From an uncultured bacterium (GTDB lineage Bacteria > Planctomycetota > Uabimicrobiia > Uabimicrobiales > JABWCH01), in assembly GCA_938003875.1 (NCBI GenBank), contig CALKWO010000320.1:1-20865 (forward strand): a DNA stretch of 20,865 nt, in the 5' to 3' direction. Every line of letters begins with the position of its first letter. Within the stretch, counting starts at the first letter, position 1. The notes under the pieces are model-generated. The model did no database searches and was not told the origin of the DNA. It saw only the letters and a program-made list of their open reading frames with translations. This document shows, one piece after another, positions 1 through 7,879 of the stretch. The translations under genes were made by a program, and so were the position numbers.

Positions 1-141
1 ATCTGGCACAGGAAAAATTTGCTAAGAGCAGGCTTTGTTATTTATAGGCATTTTAAAATAAGATTGTGACCACAGAAAACGTTAGAATAGGATAAGACGA
101 AGAAAAAAAAATTTTAGAATTTTCCCATTTTAGGTAGATTT

Positions 142-1575
142 ATGGAATTGAAAAAAAAAGTCCTTATAGGTTTTGGCTGGAATGCTGGAGCAAAATTTCT
201 TGGTCAGTTAATCAGTTGGAGTGTTACTATTTTTGTTATGAGAATCCTCCAGCCTGGAGATTATGGCTTAATAGGAATAGCTACCATTTTTATCAACTTC
301 TTAATGCTGCTGAATGAATTAGGATTAGGGGCAGCTCTAATACAAAAGAAAGATTTAGAAAAGGATGATCTAAGCAAAGTATTTAGTATTTTGCTATTTA
401 TAAATATATGTTTTTTCCTTATGCTTTTCTTTGCTGCGCCCCTCCTTGGAAATTTTTTTTCAGAACCTCAGGCAATTCCTATCATAAGGGTCTTGGCAAT
501 CCAGTTTCTTCTAGCCCCGCTGGCATGCATACCTCAATCCTTGCTATTTCGCAAGATGGACTTTAAAAAAATTTCTATAGCAGAAATATCTTCTCTATTT
601 ATGGGAAGTTCCGTTGTTTTCATCCTGGCATTGAACGGAGCTGGGGTGTGGGCTTTAGTTTGGGGGAATATGTGCATAAGTCTACTAAAAACTATCATAA
701 TCGCTATATTTTCTCCCGTGTTCGTGGTTCCTTCTTTTTCTATAAAGGGAATAGCTCATTTTCTTTCCTTTGGTGGGTATATAACCATGTCGAGTATTTT
801 ATGGTATATCTCTGTCAGAGCAGACTCCTTTATCGTTGGAAAATTTCTTGGGAAAAATGTCCTTGGTGCCTATAATATTGCTATGGAATTCGCTTCTCTG
901 CCACTAGATAAGGTAGCAGGTATCCTCAATCAAGTTGCGTTTCCTGCCTATTCTAGTATTCAAAATAACCTAGAAGATGTAAGGAGCTATTTCCTCAAAT
1001 CCATTCGTATCATCAGCATGATAGCATTCCCTGTATCCTGGGGGATGTCAAGCGTCAGCCATGAACTTATCCCTGTTCTTCTGGGAGACAGATGGAACCA
1101 GTCTATCATTCCGTTTCAGATACTATGTTTCATCATTCCTTTTAGGCTGATAGGGTCATTGATGTCGCCTATTTCTTTGGGGATTGGTCGCCCTGATTTG
1201 AATTTTAAAACTACACTGTTTGCAGCGATAGTAATGCCTGCTGGCATTTTGGTTGGTATCCATTGGGGGATTTTAGGCGTAAGTCTGGCATGGGTCGTTG
1301 CCTATCCCTTAGTGCTATTGATGTATCTCGATATGATTATCAGAACTATCAAACTGTCGTGGATGAGTATATGGGCGAATTTTCAAATGCCTTTGATATT
1401 CTCAGCTATCATGTATTTTGCTGTTACTGCTGCAAGATCCGTTATGAATGCTAATCCTAAATCTTTGTTCCATCTTTTTATCTTAGTGATTACAGGCGTT
1501 ATAGTCTATTGCAGTCTTTTTCTCAATTTTTACAAGAATGGCTGTAGAGAACTGATTGCTTTGGTTCGCCATTGA
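142..1575 (+). CDS. MOP-superfamily polysaccharide flippase (Wzx/WzxC-like)
   Basis: This 477-residue protein is hydrophobic along its whole length, with about 12-14 predicted membrane segments. It begins with the amphipathic start typical of O-antigen and exopolysaccharide flippases (FGWNAGAKFLGQ, then RILQPGDYGLIGIA and GLGAALIQ). Members of this family move lipid-linked oligosaccharides from the inner to the outer face of the cytoplasmic membrane for capsule, exopolysaccharide or O-antigen assembly. The length and residue pattern are normal for WzxC-type proteins, and nothing looks truncated. The ATG at 142 has only a weak purine-rich stretch upstream. No glycosyltransferases are visible in this window, so the polysaccharide pathway may lie to the left. 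The gene converges on tonB with only three bases between the two stop codons. Family assignment is firm; the substrate is unknown. Confidence 0.88.
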   Translation: MELKKKVLIGFGWNAGAKFLGQLISWSVTIFVMRILQPGDYGLIGIATIFINFLMLLNELGLGAALIQKKDLEKDDLSKVFSILLFINICFFLMLFFAAPLLGNFFSEPQAIPIIRVLAIQFLLAPLACIPQSLLFRKMDFKKISIAEISSLFMGSSVVFILALNGAGVWALVWGNMCISLLKTIIIAIFSPVFVVPSFSIKGIAHFLSFGGYITMSSILWYISVRADSFIVGKFLGKNVLGAYNIAMEFASLPLDKVAGILNQVAFPAYSSIQNNLEDVRSYFLKSIRIISMIAFPVSWGMSSVSHELIPVLLGDRWNQSIIPFQILCFIIPFRLIGSLMSPISLGIGRPDLNFKTTLFAAIVMPAGILVGIHWGILGVSLAWVVAYPLVLLMYLDMIIRTIKLSWMSIWANFQMPLIFSAIMYFAVTAARSVMNANPKSLFHLFILVITGVIVYCSLFLNFYKNGCRELIALVRH

Positions 1576-1578
1576 TTG

Positions 1579-2331
1579 CTATTTGTTCTTTGGTAATAGC
1601 TGGAAGACGATAGGGATTTCCAAAAAGGAAGCTATAGCCTTTCCCTCTTGGAATGCAGGAGAAAATCTCCATTTCTGTAAAATTTCCAGTGCAGCCTTAT
1701 CTAAAATAGCATAGCCCGAAGAAGCCTGTACTTTTATTTTTCCAGGAAGGCCAGAAGCATGAATTTCCACTCCCAAAACAACACGCCCTTGTATTTTCAT
1801 CCTGAAGGCACGTGAAGGATAAGAAGGGGATGGATTATAAACAGGATAAGGGGCTATGATGGTAGGAGTATCATCTGGCCTTTTTATCTGTGGCTTTGAT
1901 GTTGTATTCGGTTTATGATGAGATAAAATTTCAGGATTCATTTTTTCTTCTTTCACAACAGGGGCAGTTTTAGGAATTGTTTTTTGAGGTACAGAAAGGC
2001 TTTGTTTTTTTTGCAAAGGTTTTGGAGTTTCGGTTTTTTTGGCTACTACAGGAGGCTTTGCTTCTTGTGGTTTGGTGGAAGGAAGGGATTCTGTCTTCTC
2101 AGAAATCAGGAAAGTCTGTTTAGGCACTACAGGATCTTTTCTTTTTTCTGATGGTGGGATCAGGCTTATCTTGTAAATAGCTCCGCTATTGGGTATAGGT
2201 AGTTCTTTTTCTTTGTGGTATCCAAGATATAGAATGGCAGAAAAAAATAAATGCAATGCGATAGAAAAACTAAAAAATAGAAGCCTTGCTCTGGTATTTT
2301 TGCTATGATTTGGGATTGTATATCTTTTCAT
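1579..2331 (-). CDS. tonB: TonB energy-transducing protein
   Basis: This 250-residue protein has the TonB layout. A short basic N-terminus precedes one membrane anchor (about residues 16-38), then a long Pro/Lys-rich linker (about 55-160), then a C-terminal TonB domain from about residue 164. That domain contains NPSPSYPSRA, GRVVLGVEI and ILQKWRFSPA, a typical TonB_C pattern. TonB spans the periplasm and passes proton-motive-force energy from ExbB/ExbD to outer-membrane receptors. No exbB or exbD lies in the window. The gene is divergent from the ECF sigma factor (57 bp between start codons), and a TonB-dependent receptor sits downstream of the sigma/anti-sigma pair, so TonB and receptor are probably used together. 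The start is the ATG read from 2331 leftwards; its ribosome site is a weak purine run. Confidence 0.9.
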   Translation of the reverse strand: MKRYTIPNHSKNTRARLLFFSFSIALHLFFSAILYLGYHKEKELPIPNSGAIYKISLIPPSEKRKDPVVPKQTFLISEKTESLPSTKPQEAKPPVVAKKTETPKPLQKKQSLSVPQKTIPKTAPVVKEEKMNPEILSHHKPNTTSKPQIKRPDDTPTIIAPYPVYNPSPSYPSRAFRMKIQGRVVLGVEIHASGLPGKIKVQASSGYAILDKAALEILQKWRFSPAFQEGKAIASFLEIPIVFQLLPKNK

Positions 2332-2370
2332 CTTTTTTCATTCCTTATGGAAAAAGTTCTTCTATCTGCC

Positions 2371-2376
2371 AGGAGA
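2371..2376 (+). promoter_or_regulatory. Ribosome binding site deciding the sigma factor start
   Basis: AGGAGA lies 11 bases before the ATG at 2388. The same reading frame stays open to an ATG at 2286, but that start would run antisense into the 5' end of tonB and add a hydrophobic stretch unlike any ECF sigma factor. The 2388 start is therefore preferred. Confidence 0.6.
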
Positions 2377-2387
2377 TAAGCGATTTC

Positions 2388-2933
2388 ATGGATTGGGAAT
2401 GTCTCTCAGATATAGATCTTATGACGAAAGTGCAGCAAGGGCATCTTTGTGCGTTTGATGCTATAGTTCATAAGCACCAGCACTCTCTTTTTAATTTTTT
2501 TAGGAAAATCGGAGTTTCTTCCTTAGAAGCGGAAGATTTAACACAGGAAGTATTTTTACGACTTTTCTCCTACCGCAAGGAATATAAACCTCTGGCAAAA
2601 TTTACGACTTTCCTCTATACCCTGGCGCATCATGTTTGGGTAGACTACCTCAGAAAAAATAAATCCAGGATCTCAGCAACTTCTCTGCCAGAAATGGATA
2701 CTTTACAAGAAGCAATTTTTTTTTCTTATTCTGATAAGAGCGACTTACAAGAAGCCCTAAATACTCTTCCTGAACATCTTAGATCCATAGTGGTTATGAG
2801 CATCTATCAACGCCTCAAATACCAGGAAATTGCAGATATTTTAAAAATTCCACTCGGTACAGTAAAATCGAGAATGTTCTGCGCTCTCAGACAAATAAAG
2901 GAGATATGCAATGCAAAAGAATTTCAAAGCTGA
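2388..2933 (+). CDS. ECF-type RNA polymerase sigma-70 factor
   Basis: This 181-residue protein contains sigma-70 region 2 at about residues 20-90 (AFDAIVHKHQHSLFNFFRKI, then EAEDLTQEVFLRLF and the promoter-melting stretch FTTFLYTLAHHVWVDYLRK). Region 4 lies at about 118-175 (LQEALNTLPEHLRSIVVMS and YQEIADILKIPLGTVKSRM, a helix-turn-helix). It lacks regions 1 and 3, as ECF sigma factors do, and directs RNA polymerase to a small regulon. Its stop overlaps the start of the anti-sigma gene by 23 bp, so the two are translationally coupled. Likely targets are the neighbouring tonB and receptor genes and its own operon, but no matching promoter motif was identified. The start at 2388 was chosen by its ribosome site and by domain content. 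Confidence 0.9.
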   Translation: MDWECLSDIDLMTKVQQGHLCAFDAIVHKHQHSLFNFFRKIGVSSLEAEDLTQEVFLRLFSYRKEYKPLAKFTTFLYTLAHHVWVDYLRKNKSRISATSLPEMDTLQEAIFFSYSDKSDLQEALNTLPEHLRSIVVMSIYQRLKYQEIADILKIPLGTVKSRMFCALRQIKEICNAKEFQS

Positions 2934-4182
2934 AAGATGCCCCTGGGAGCAAGAAATTTCTGGATATATTTTAGGAGAAACTTCCTCTTCTTCAATAGAA
3001 AAACATTTAGAGGAATGTTTTTTTTGCCAGGAGCAGCTCATTGAATTTCAGGAACTCGTCAAGAACATACGTGCAATGCCAGAGGAAAATCTTTCTCGTG
3101 ATCTTGCACCTGGCTTAAGAAAAAAAATTGCCAGCACAGCGAAGAAACAAAAGGTTTCATCGGCTTTGATGTTGAACAAAAGAAGAATTCTTATGATGGT
3201 TGTTTTTTTCTGTGTTATTTTTTATTTTTTATTTTTTGAAAAGAAAGCACAAGAAACACTGTTTTTAGGGCCAGTATCGGAAAAGATATCTTTTGATGAA
3301 GTAATAGAAAAAAGCCTATACTGGCTTGCCAAAAATCAGGAACCTGATGGCTCCTGGAGCGCAGAAAGATGGGGAGGGAAAAAAGGATATACCATAGGCG
3401 TAACTGGTCTGGCTTTACTGAGCTTGATAAAAAAAAATGTGGAGCATGAAAAAAATATAAAACATGCTTGGGATTATCTATTGGAACAGCAAAGAAGAGA
3501 TGGACTCTTTGGCCCAGAAAATAGTGCATTTTTATATAACCATGGCATTGCCACTACTGCACTTCTTGAATCCTACTCAATCTATCCGACAGAGACTATA
3601 AAGCGTTCTGTTGACAAAGCTTTGCAATATATATCTTCCATACAAAATCCAGAAGGATGGTGGGGCGATTCTTCTAATATTTCCCTATCTGTGTGGCAAG
3701 TGTATGCACTATGCCGAGCGTATATTCTTGGTTGGAAAAATGCAGAAAAGAGCATCCAAAGAAGCTTGTTATGGCTAGCCAGCATGGCAAAGCGTCATGA
3801 TTTTTGGGGAAATGTAGACGCTTCTATCGCAACAGGCGCATTTCTTTTTTCGCTCCCAGAAAAAAGATACTCCATTCTTGAAAAAGACAATAAAATAAAA
3901 CACACACTACAAGCTCTTCTTTATCAACCAAATCATAAAATAGAATACTATCACTATTATTTTCTTACTCATGCGATATGCAATGTATTCCAGAATAAAT
4001 CGAACGACTATATCCATTTCTTACAAAAAAAATTACTGGAAAAACAAGTACAAGCAGGCGTATATAGAGGAACCTGGGAGCCAGCGGGAATATCTGGAAA
4101 TATTGGCGGAAGAGTATATTCTACAGCAATGGCTACGCTATCTCTTCAGAACCTACATTCCAGCTATTTTTTTAAAAAATAA
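2911..4182 (+). CDS. Membrane-bound zinc-finger anti-sigma factor with squalene-cyclase-like toroid domain
   Basis: This 423-residue protein has three parts. The N-terminal cytoplasmic domain carries a ZAS-type zinc motif H-x3-C-x2-C (His32, Cys36, Cys39, in KHLEECFFCQ), which in this family binds and silences the cognate ECF sigma factor. A single membrane segment follows at about 92-109. The remaining ~300 residues form helical repeats with QW-like turns (QEPDGSW at 143-149, QRRDGLFG at 194-201, QNPEGWWG at 245-252). These resemble the alpha/alpha-toroid fold of squalene/terpene cyclases and prenyltransferases. The catalytic acid motif of true cyclases is not apparent, so this domain is more likely a sensor or binding module outside the membrane. 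The ATG at 2911 follows an excellent AAGGAG site seven bases upstream. The sigma gene overlaps it by 23 bp. Confidence 0.82.
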   Translation: MQKNFKAERCPWEQEISGYILGETSSSSIEKHLEECFFCQEQLIEFQELVKNIRAMPEENLSRDLAPGLRKKIASTAKKQKVSSALMLNKRRILMMVVFFCVIFYFLFFEKKAQETLFLGPVSEKISFDEVIEKSLYWLAKNQEPDGSWSAERWGGKKGYTIGVTGLALLSLIKKNVEHEKNIKHAWDYLLEQQRRDGLFGPENSAFLYNHGIATTALLESYSIYPTETIKRSVDKALQYISSIQNPEGWWGDSSNISLSVWQVYALCRAYILGWKNAEKSIQRSLLWLASMAKRHDFWGNVDASIATGAFLFSLPEKRYSILEKDNKIKHTLQALLYQPNHKIEYYHYYFLTHAICNVFQNKSNDYIHFLQKKLLEKQVQAGVYRGTWEPAGISGNIGGRVYSTAMATLSLQNLHSSYFFKK

Positions 4183-4258
4183 TATTTTCTACTGAACTTT
4201 TTTTCTTTTATTTCGATTATAGGGTTGTGAATTTGTTCATTTCAATCCTTTCAGCTTC

Positions 4259-4262
4259 GGAG
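4259..4262 (+). promoter_or_regulatory. Ribosome binding site deciding the TonB-receptor start
   Basis: GGAG lies six bases before the ATG at 4269, which directly precedes a textbook signal peptide. A GTG at 4227 is in frame, but it would place 14 extra residues ahead of the basic signal-peptide start and has no comparable ribosome site. Confidence 0.6.
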
Positions 4263-4268
4263 ACAAAA

Positions 4269-6440
4269 ATGGAAAAAAAGTCAGTGTATTTTTTGTGTTT
4301 ATTTTTTGTATCCCTTGTGTCTTTGTTTCCGCAAAATCAAGAAATTTCTAAACCACAAGACACAGCCTCAGAAAATGCTAAAAAAAATCAGGAAAAAGAA
4401 AATCTGCCAGTATGGCGTTTGGAAGAACAGGTAGTAACGCCGACAGGCAATAGCGAGAAACAATTCAAACAGCCTTATGTAGCTAACATTCTCAATCAAA
4501 AAGATCTACAAAATGAAAAAATCGTGAGAACTGTTCCAGAGGCACTCAAGGAAGTTCCTGGGATCATGATCCAAAAGACATCTCATGGCCAGGGTTCTCC
4601 CTTTATACGAGGTTTTACAGGATTTCGCACCTTGTTCCTCATGGACGGAATCAGGCTCAATAACTCTGTTTTTCGAGAAGGACCAAACCAATATTGGAAT
4701 ACGGTAGACTATCTTGCCATAAATAAACTGGAAGTAGTAAAAGGACCTTCCTCAACTCTTTATGGCTCTGATGCAATCGGCGGAACGGTCAATGCAATAT
4801 CCAAATCCAGAGACAAATACGATGAACCCTGGGAAATCAATCCTAGAGCCTACTATCGCTTTGGCAGCTCAGGAACAACCAGCACTGCCAGAATAGAAGC
4901 ATCTGGAAATTATGGAGACACCATAGGTGCTGTTGGTGGATTCTATTATAAATATTTTGGAGACATGGAAGCAGGCTCTGACACGGATCTTATGCCTCGT
5001 ACAGGCTATTATGAACTCGGAGGTGATATTCACTATAATTTTTTCTTATCGGAAAGAGCAGAGCTGGAATTTGCTTATTATATTTTAGAACAGAATAATG
5101 TCTGGCGCACACACAAGACAATATATTCCAAAAGCTTCCATGGGACTATCATAGGAGATGAAAAACGTAGAAGATACGACCAATCTCACCAATTGGCATA
5201 CACAAGCCTAAACTTGTCCGATCTGACGGGTTTTTTCCAAAAAGCAAAATTTACTGCATCCTGGCAGCTTCAGAAAGAAGAAGAAGACAGGCTTCGTGCC
5301 AACAATCGCAGAGATATACAGGATTTCGAGGTCAATACATTAGGCCTGCAAGCCCAGGCAACAAGCGAGACATCTTTAGGTATCTTCACCTATGGCATAG
5401 AATACTACCGTGATTTTGTAGATTCTTCTCGCATAGATTATAATAGCAACGGCACTATCCGTACCATCCATATACAAGGGCCAGTAGGAGATGATGCAAA
5501 CTACGATCTATTAGGTGTCTATATACAAAATGAATTCACATTATGGGATATTGTAACCTTCACCTTAGGAGGAAGATATACCCACGCATGGCTCAATGCA
5601 AACCAGGTAGAAGACCCTGTAACAGGGAATGGCTTTGAACTGTCGGACAACTGGGGAGCATTCACAGGTAACTTCCGCTTTTCCATACAAGCCATGGAAA
5701 ATTTGCGTATTTTTGGTGGGATCAGCCAGGGCTTCCGCTCCCCAAATCTCTCTGACATGACTCGTTTTGATAGTGCCAGAAGCCAGGAAATTGAAACGCC
5801 CGTTACTGGTCTGAATCCAGAAAATTTTCTACAGTACGAAATAGGTGCTAAAATAAACTATAAAGATGCCTACTTACAGGGCAGCTATTACTATACCCAA
5901 ATATTCAATATGATTATTCGATATCCAACAGGAAGAATCATCAATGGATTGAATGAAGTCACAAAAAATGATGATGGAGAAGGATTTATTCATGGAGTGG
6001 AGATGGAAGCAGGCTATTATATCACATCAGAATGGCTCGTCTATGGTAGTTTTTCGTGGTTAGAAGGGATTATTTCTAACTATCCTACTTCCAGCAAAAC
6101 CAAAAAAGATTCTCCTATAGACAAAATGCAACCCGCTATGGGATGGCTCGGAATAAAATGGACTCATCCTTCCCAAAAGTATTGGGCCGAAGGAGTTGTC
6201 AATCTGGTAAGGCACCAGTATCGTCTCTCTCCTGGCGATAAAGCAGACACACAACGCATTCCACCAGGAGGAACCCCAGGATATGCAACGGTAAGCATAC
6301 GAGGAGGAGTGAAAATAAACGATAATGTCACAATCAGTGCTTCCATCGAAAATATTGGAGACAAAGACTACCGCGTACATGGCTCAGGCCAGAACGAATC
6401 AGGGATCAACGCAATTTTTGCCATAGATGCCAAGCTATAA
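4269..6440 (+). CDS. TonB-dependent outer-membrane receptor
   Basis: This 723-residue protein starts with a Sec signal peptide (MEKKSVYFLCLFFVSLVSLF). A TonB-box-like stretch (EEQVVTPTG, about 52-60) comes next, then a plug domain (about 66-178) with the conserved SPFIRGF, FLMDGIRLNN and GPSSTLYGSDAIGGTVN motifs, then a ~540-residue beta-barrel rich in alternating aromatic strands. The near-C-terminal NIGDKDYRVHGSGQN stretch resembles haem and siderophore receptor families, but the ligand cannot be read from sequence. The last residue is Leu rather than the usual Phe. It acts in the outer membrane and takes energy from TonB, encoded 2 kb upstream. It lies 86 bp after the anti-sigma gene in the same direction and ends before a clear terminator, which suggests regulation by the adjacent ECF sigma factor. 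Confidence 0.9.
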   Translation: MEKKSVYFLCLFFVSLVSLFPQNQEISKPQDTASENAKKNQEKENLPVWRLEEQVVTPTGNSEKQFKQPYVANILNQKDLQNEKIVRTVPEALKEVPGIMIQKTSHGQGSPFIRGFTGFRTLFLMDGIRLNNSVFREGPNQYWNTVDYLAINKLEVVKGPSSTLYGSDAIGGTVNAISKSRDKYDEPWEINPRAYYRFGSSGTTSTARIEASGNYGDTIGAVGGFYYKYFGDMEAGSDTDLMPRTGYYELGGDIHYNFFLSERAELEFAYYILEQNNVWRTHKTIYSKSFHGTIIGDEKRRRYDQSHQLAYTSLNLSDLTGFFQKAKFTASWQLQKEEEDRLRANNRRDIQDFEVNTLGLQAQATSETSLGIFTYGIEYYRDFVDSSRIDYNSNGTIRTIHIQGPVGDDANYDLLGVYIQNEFTLWDIVTFTLGGRYTHAWLNANQVEDPVTGNGFELSDNWGAFTGNFRFSIQAMENLRIFGGISQGFRSPNLSDMTRFDSARSQEIETPVTGLNPENFLQYEIGAKINYKDAYLQGSYYYTQIFNMIIRYPTGRIINGLNEVTKNDDGEGFIHGVEMEAGYYITSEWLVYGSFSWLEGIISNYPTSSKTKKDSPIDKMQPAMGWLGIKWTHPSQKYWAEGVVNLVRHQYRLSPGDKADTQRIPPGGTPGYATVSIRGGVKINDNVTISASIENIGDKDYRVHGSGQNESGINAIFAIDAKL

Positions 6441-6545
6441 CAGAAAAGGATGTAATCGTACGCAATCGCTAACGCGTTTAAGGATTTTTTACCCCTTTTG
6501 ATTCCAAAATTCTATTTGTTAGATGGATAATTTTTTGATACTATA

Positions 6546-6592
6546 GGCAGGATAGACAAGAGCTAAATTTTGTCTATCCTGTCAATTTTTTT
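6546..6592 (+). terminator. Intrinsic terminator after the TonB receptor
   Basis: A perfect 12-bp stem (CAGGATAGACAA at 6548-6559 with its complement at 6570-6581) can be extended by a G-U and a G-C pair at its base. Seven T residues follow at 6586-6592. It lies 106 bp after the receptor stop codon and ends that transcript before the next gene. Confidence 0.85.
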
Positions 6593-6635
6593 GGCTAATA
6601 TTTTTTTTATGCGTATTTTTTTAAGGCAAGAATAG

Positions 6636-7604
6636 ATGGAAATACAGACCAGATTTACTCAAATGATGGGTTGTCGCCTGCCCATCGTCGTTGCTCCCAT
6701 GTTTTTGGTCAGCAATCCAGAAATGGTGATTGCTGGATGCCAGGCAGGAGCAGTAGGCACTTTCCCTGCTCTCAATATAAGGCCTGTGGAAAAGCTCAGG
6801 GAATGGCTACAGGAAATCCGTTCAAAAACCAACAATACCTATGGCGTGAATATTATTGTCCATCGTTCCAATATACATGCTCGCAGGCAAATGGAAATTT
6901 GCCTGGAAGAAAAGGTCGGCTTTTTTATTGCCTCTTTGGGAAGTCCCAAAGAATTGGTTCAGGAAGCCCATAAAATAGGTAGCAAAGTCTTTTGTGATAT
7001 CATCAGCGAAGAACACGCCAAAAAAGCAGTAGCAGCAGGAGCAGATGGACTGATTGCCGTTTGTGCAGGAGCAGGCGGACATTCAGGGAATATATCTCCT
7101 CTGGTTTTTATTCCCAGGCTAAGAAAGCAGTTTTCCTTGCCCATACTTGCTTCTGGAGGAATCGCAGACGGAAGGACTCTCGCAGCCTCTTTGCTTTTAG
7201 GTGCTGATGGCGTATTGATGGGAACAAGGTTCATTGCCAGCAAAGAATGTCCTGTCTCCCAGGAATATAAAGATGCTATAGTCCAGGCCAAAGCAGAAGA
7301 TATTGTTACCACCTATAAAATCGATGGCATTGCAGCCAATGTAATCAATACGCCCTATGTCCAGAAGACAGGAACGCAGTTGAATTTTCTGGAAAAATTT
7401 TTGTTTCGTCATCCAAAATTACGCAACTGGGTCACAATGAAACGCATTATGAGCAGCCTTAGCATCCTGACTACATCTATCGAAAGACCCACATGGAAAC
7501 AACTTTGGGGCGCAGGCCAAAGCGTAGCACTAGTTGACGATGTACAGAGTATTCCCGAAATTCTAAATAAGATTTACCAGGAATATACGCAAGCCTTCAA
7601 ATAG
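6636..7604 (+). CDS. Nitronate monooxygenase / 2-nitropropane dioxygenase-family flavoprotein
   Basis: This 322-residue protein has the FMN-binding TIM-barrel signature of the NMO family: LPIVVAPMFLVSNPEM near the N-terminus, GVNIIVHRSN, the active-site-type AGAGGHSG (144-151, His149), ASGGIADGR (172-180) and MGTRFIASKE (195-204). Characterised members oxidise alkyl nitronates to an aldehyde or ketone plus nitrite, without a metal. Related proteins such as enoyl-ACP reductase FabK share the fold, so the exact substrate is uncertain. The length is normal. ATG 6636 follows a modest AAGG site. The gene stands alone between two terminators, with no overlap with either neighbour. Release of nitrite would be relevant to the downstream Nxr-like enzyme, but that link is speculative. 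Confidence 0.82.
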   Translation: MEIQTRFTQMMGCRLPIVVAPMFLVSNPEMVIAGCQAGAVGTFPALNIRPVEKLREWLQEIRSKTNNTYGVNIIVHRSNIHARRQMEICLEEKVGFFIASLGSPKELVQEAHKIGSKVFCDIISEEHAKKAVAAGADGLIAVCAGAGGHSGNISPLVFIPRLRKQFSLPILASGGIADGRTLAASLLLGADGVLMGTRFIASKECPVSQEYKDAIVQAKAEDIVTTYKIDGIAANVINTPYVQKTGTQLNFLEKFLFRHPKLRNWVTMKRIMSSLSILTTSIERPTWKQLWGAGQSVALVDDVQSIPEILNKIYQEYTQAFK

Positions 7605-7619
7605 TACAAGCTGCGGAAT

Positions 7620-7673
7620 ATGTGTAACATGAGGCACTATGTAACGAGATACATAGTGTCTCATGTTACACAT
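7620..7673. repeat. 24-bp-stem palindromic hairpin with 6-base loop
   Basis: Arms at 7620-7643 and 7650-7673 (beginning ATGTGTAACATGAGG) are complementary over all 24 positions. One is a G-T (G-U in RNA) pair, 7634 with 7659. The loop is ACGAGA. No T tract follows, so it is not a standard intrinsic terminator. It starts 15 bases after the NMO stop codon and may protect or process that mRNA 3' end, or be a dispersed palindromic element. Confidence 0.85.
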
Positions 7674-7758
7674 TGTATGTATTTTGGTAAGAGTATGGTC
7701 AGGTAAAATTTTTATCAAAGAATATTTGTAATCGATTATTTTATAATAATTTAAAAAC

Positions 7759-7814
7759 GCCACAATAAAAAATCTAACATTTTTGTTTAGATTTTTTATT
7801 GTGGCATTTTTTTT
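7759..7814 (+). terminator. Strong intrinsic terminator before the bc operon
   Basis: A perfect 19-bp stem (GCCACAATAAAAAATCTAA at 7759-7777, complement at 7787-7805) closes a 9-base loop and is followed by eight T residues at 7807-7814. It terminates + strand transcription from the NMO gene. A short A run (7753-7757) before the stem would allow weaker activity on the other strand. Confidence 0.88.
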
Positions 7815-7865
7815 GCCTTTATGTATCAAACCAAAATTTTTGTTGTTTTCGAATACTTTTTCTAT

Positions 7866-7870
7866 AGGAA
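7866..7870 (+). promoter_or_regulatory. Ribosome binding site supporting a GTG start
   Basis: AGGAA lies nine bases before the GTG at 7880. The in-frame ATG at 7889 is 18 bases from it, which is too far, so GTG 7880 is preferred. Confidence 0.5.
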
Positions 7871-7879
7871 TCTTATCCT

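Noticed and set aside
1..141. Possible end of an upstream gene or a promoter before the flippase
   Set aside because: No coding frame with recognisable sequence and no box pair with acceptable match and spacing could be defended.
2286..2387. Upstream ATG extending the sigma factor by 34 residues
   Set aside because: It would overlap the 5' end of divergent tonB and adds residues unlike an ECF sigma factor; the ATG at 2388 has AGGAGA upstream.
4227..4268. GTG start for the TonB receptor
   Set aside because: It puts 14 residues before a clear signal peptide and lacks a ribosome site; ATG 4269 has GGAG six bases upstream.
6516..6544. Promoter-like TTGTTA with 17-bp spacing to TACTAT before the NMO gene
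   Set aside because: Both boxes match consensus at only four of six positions in AT-rich DNA, and the terminator hairpin follows immediately, so it is not supported.
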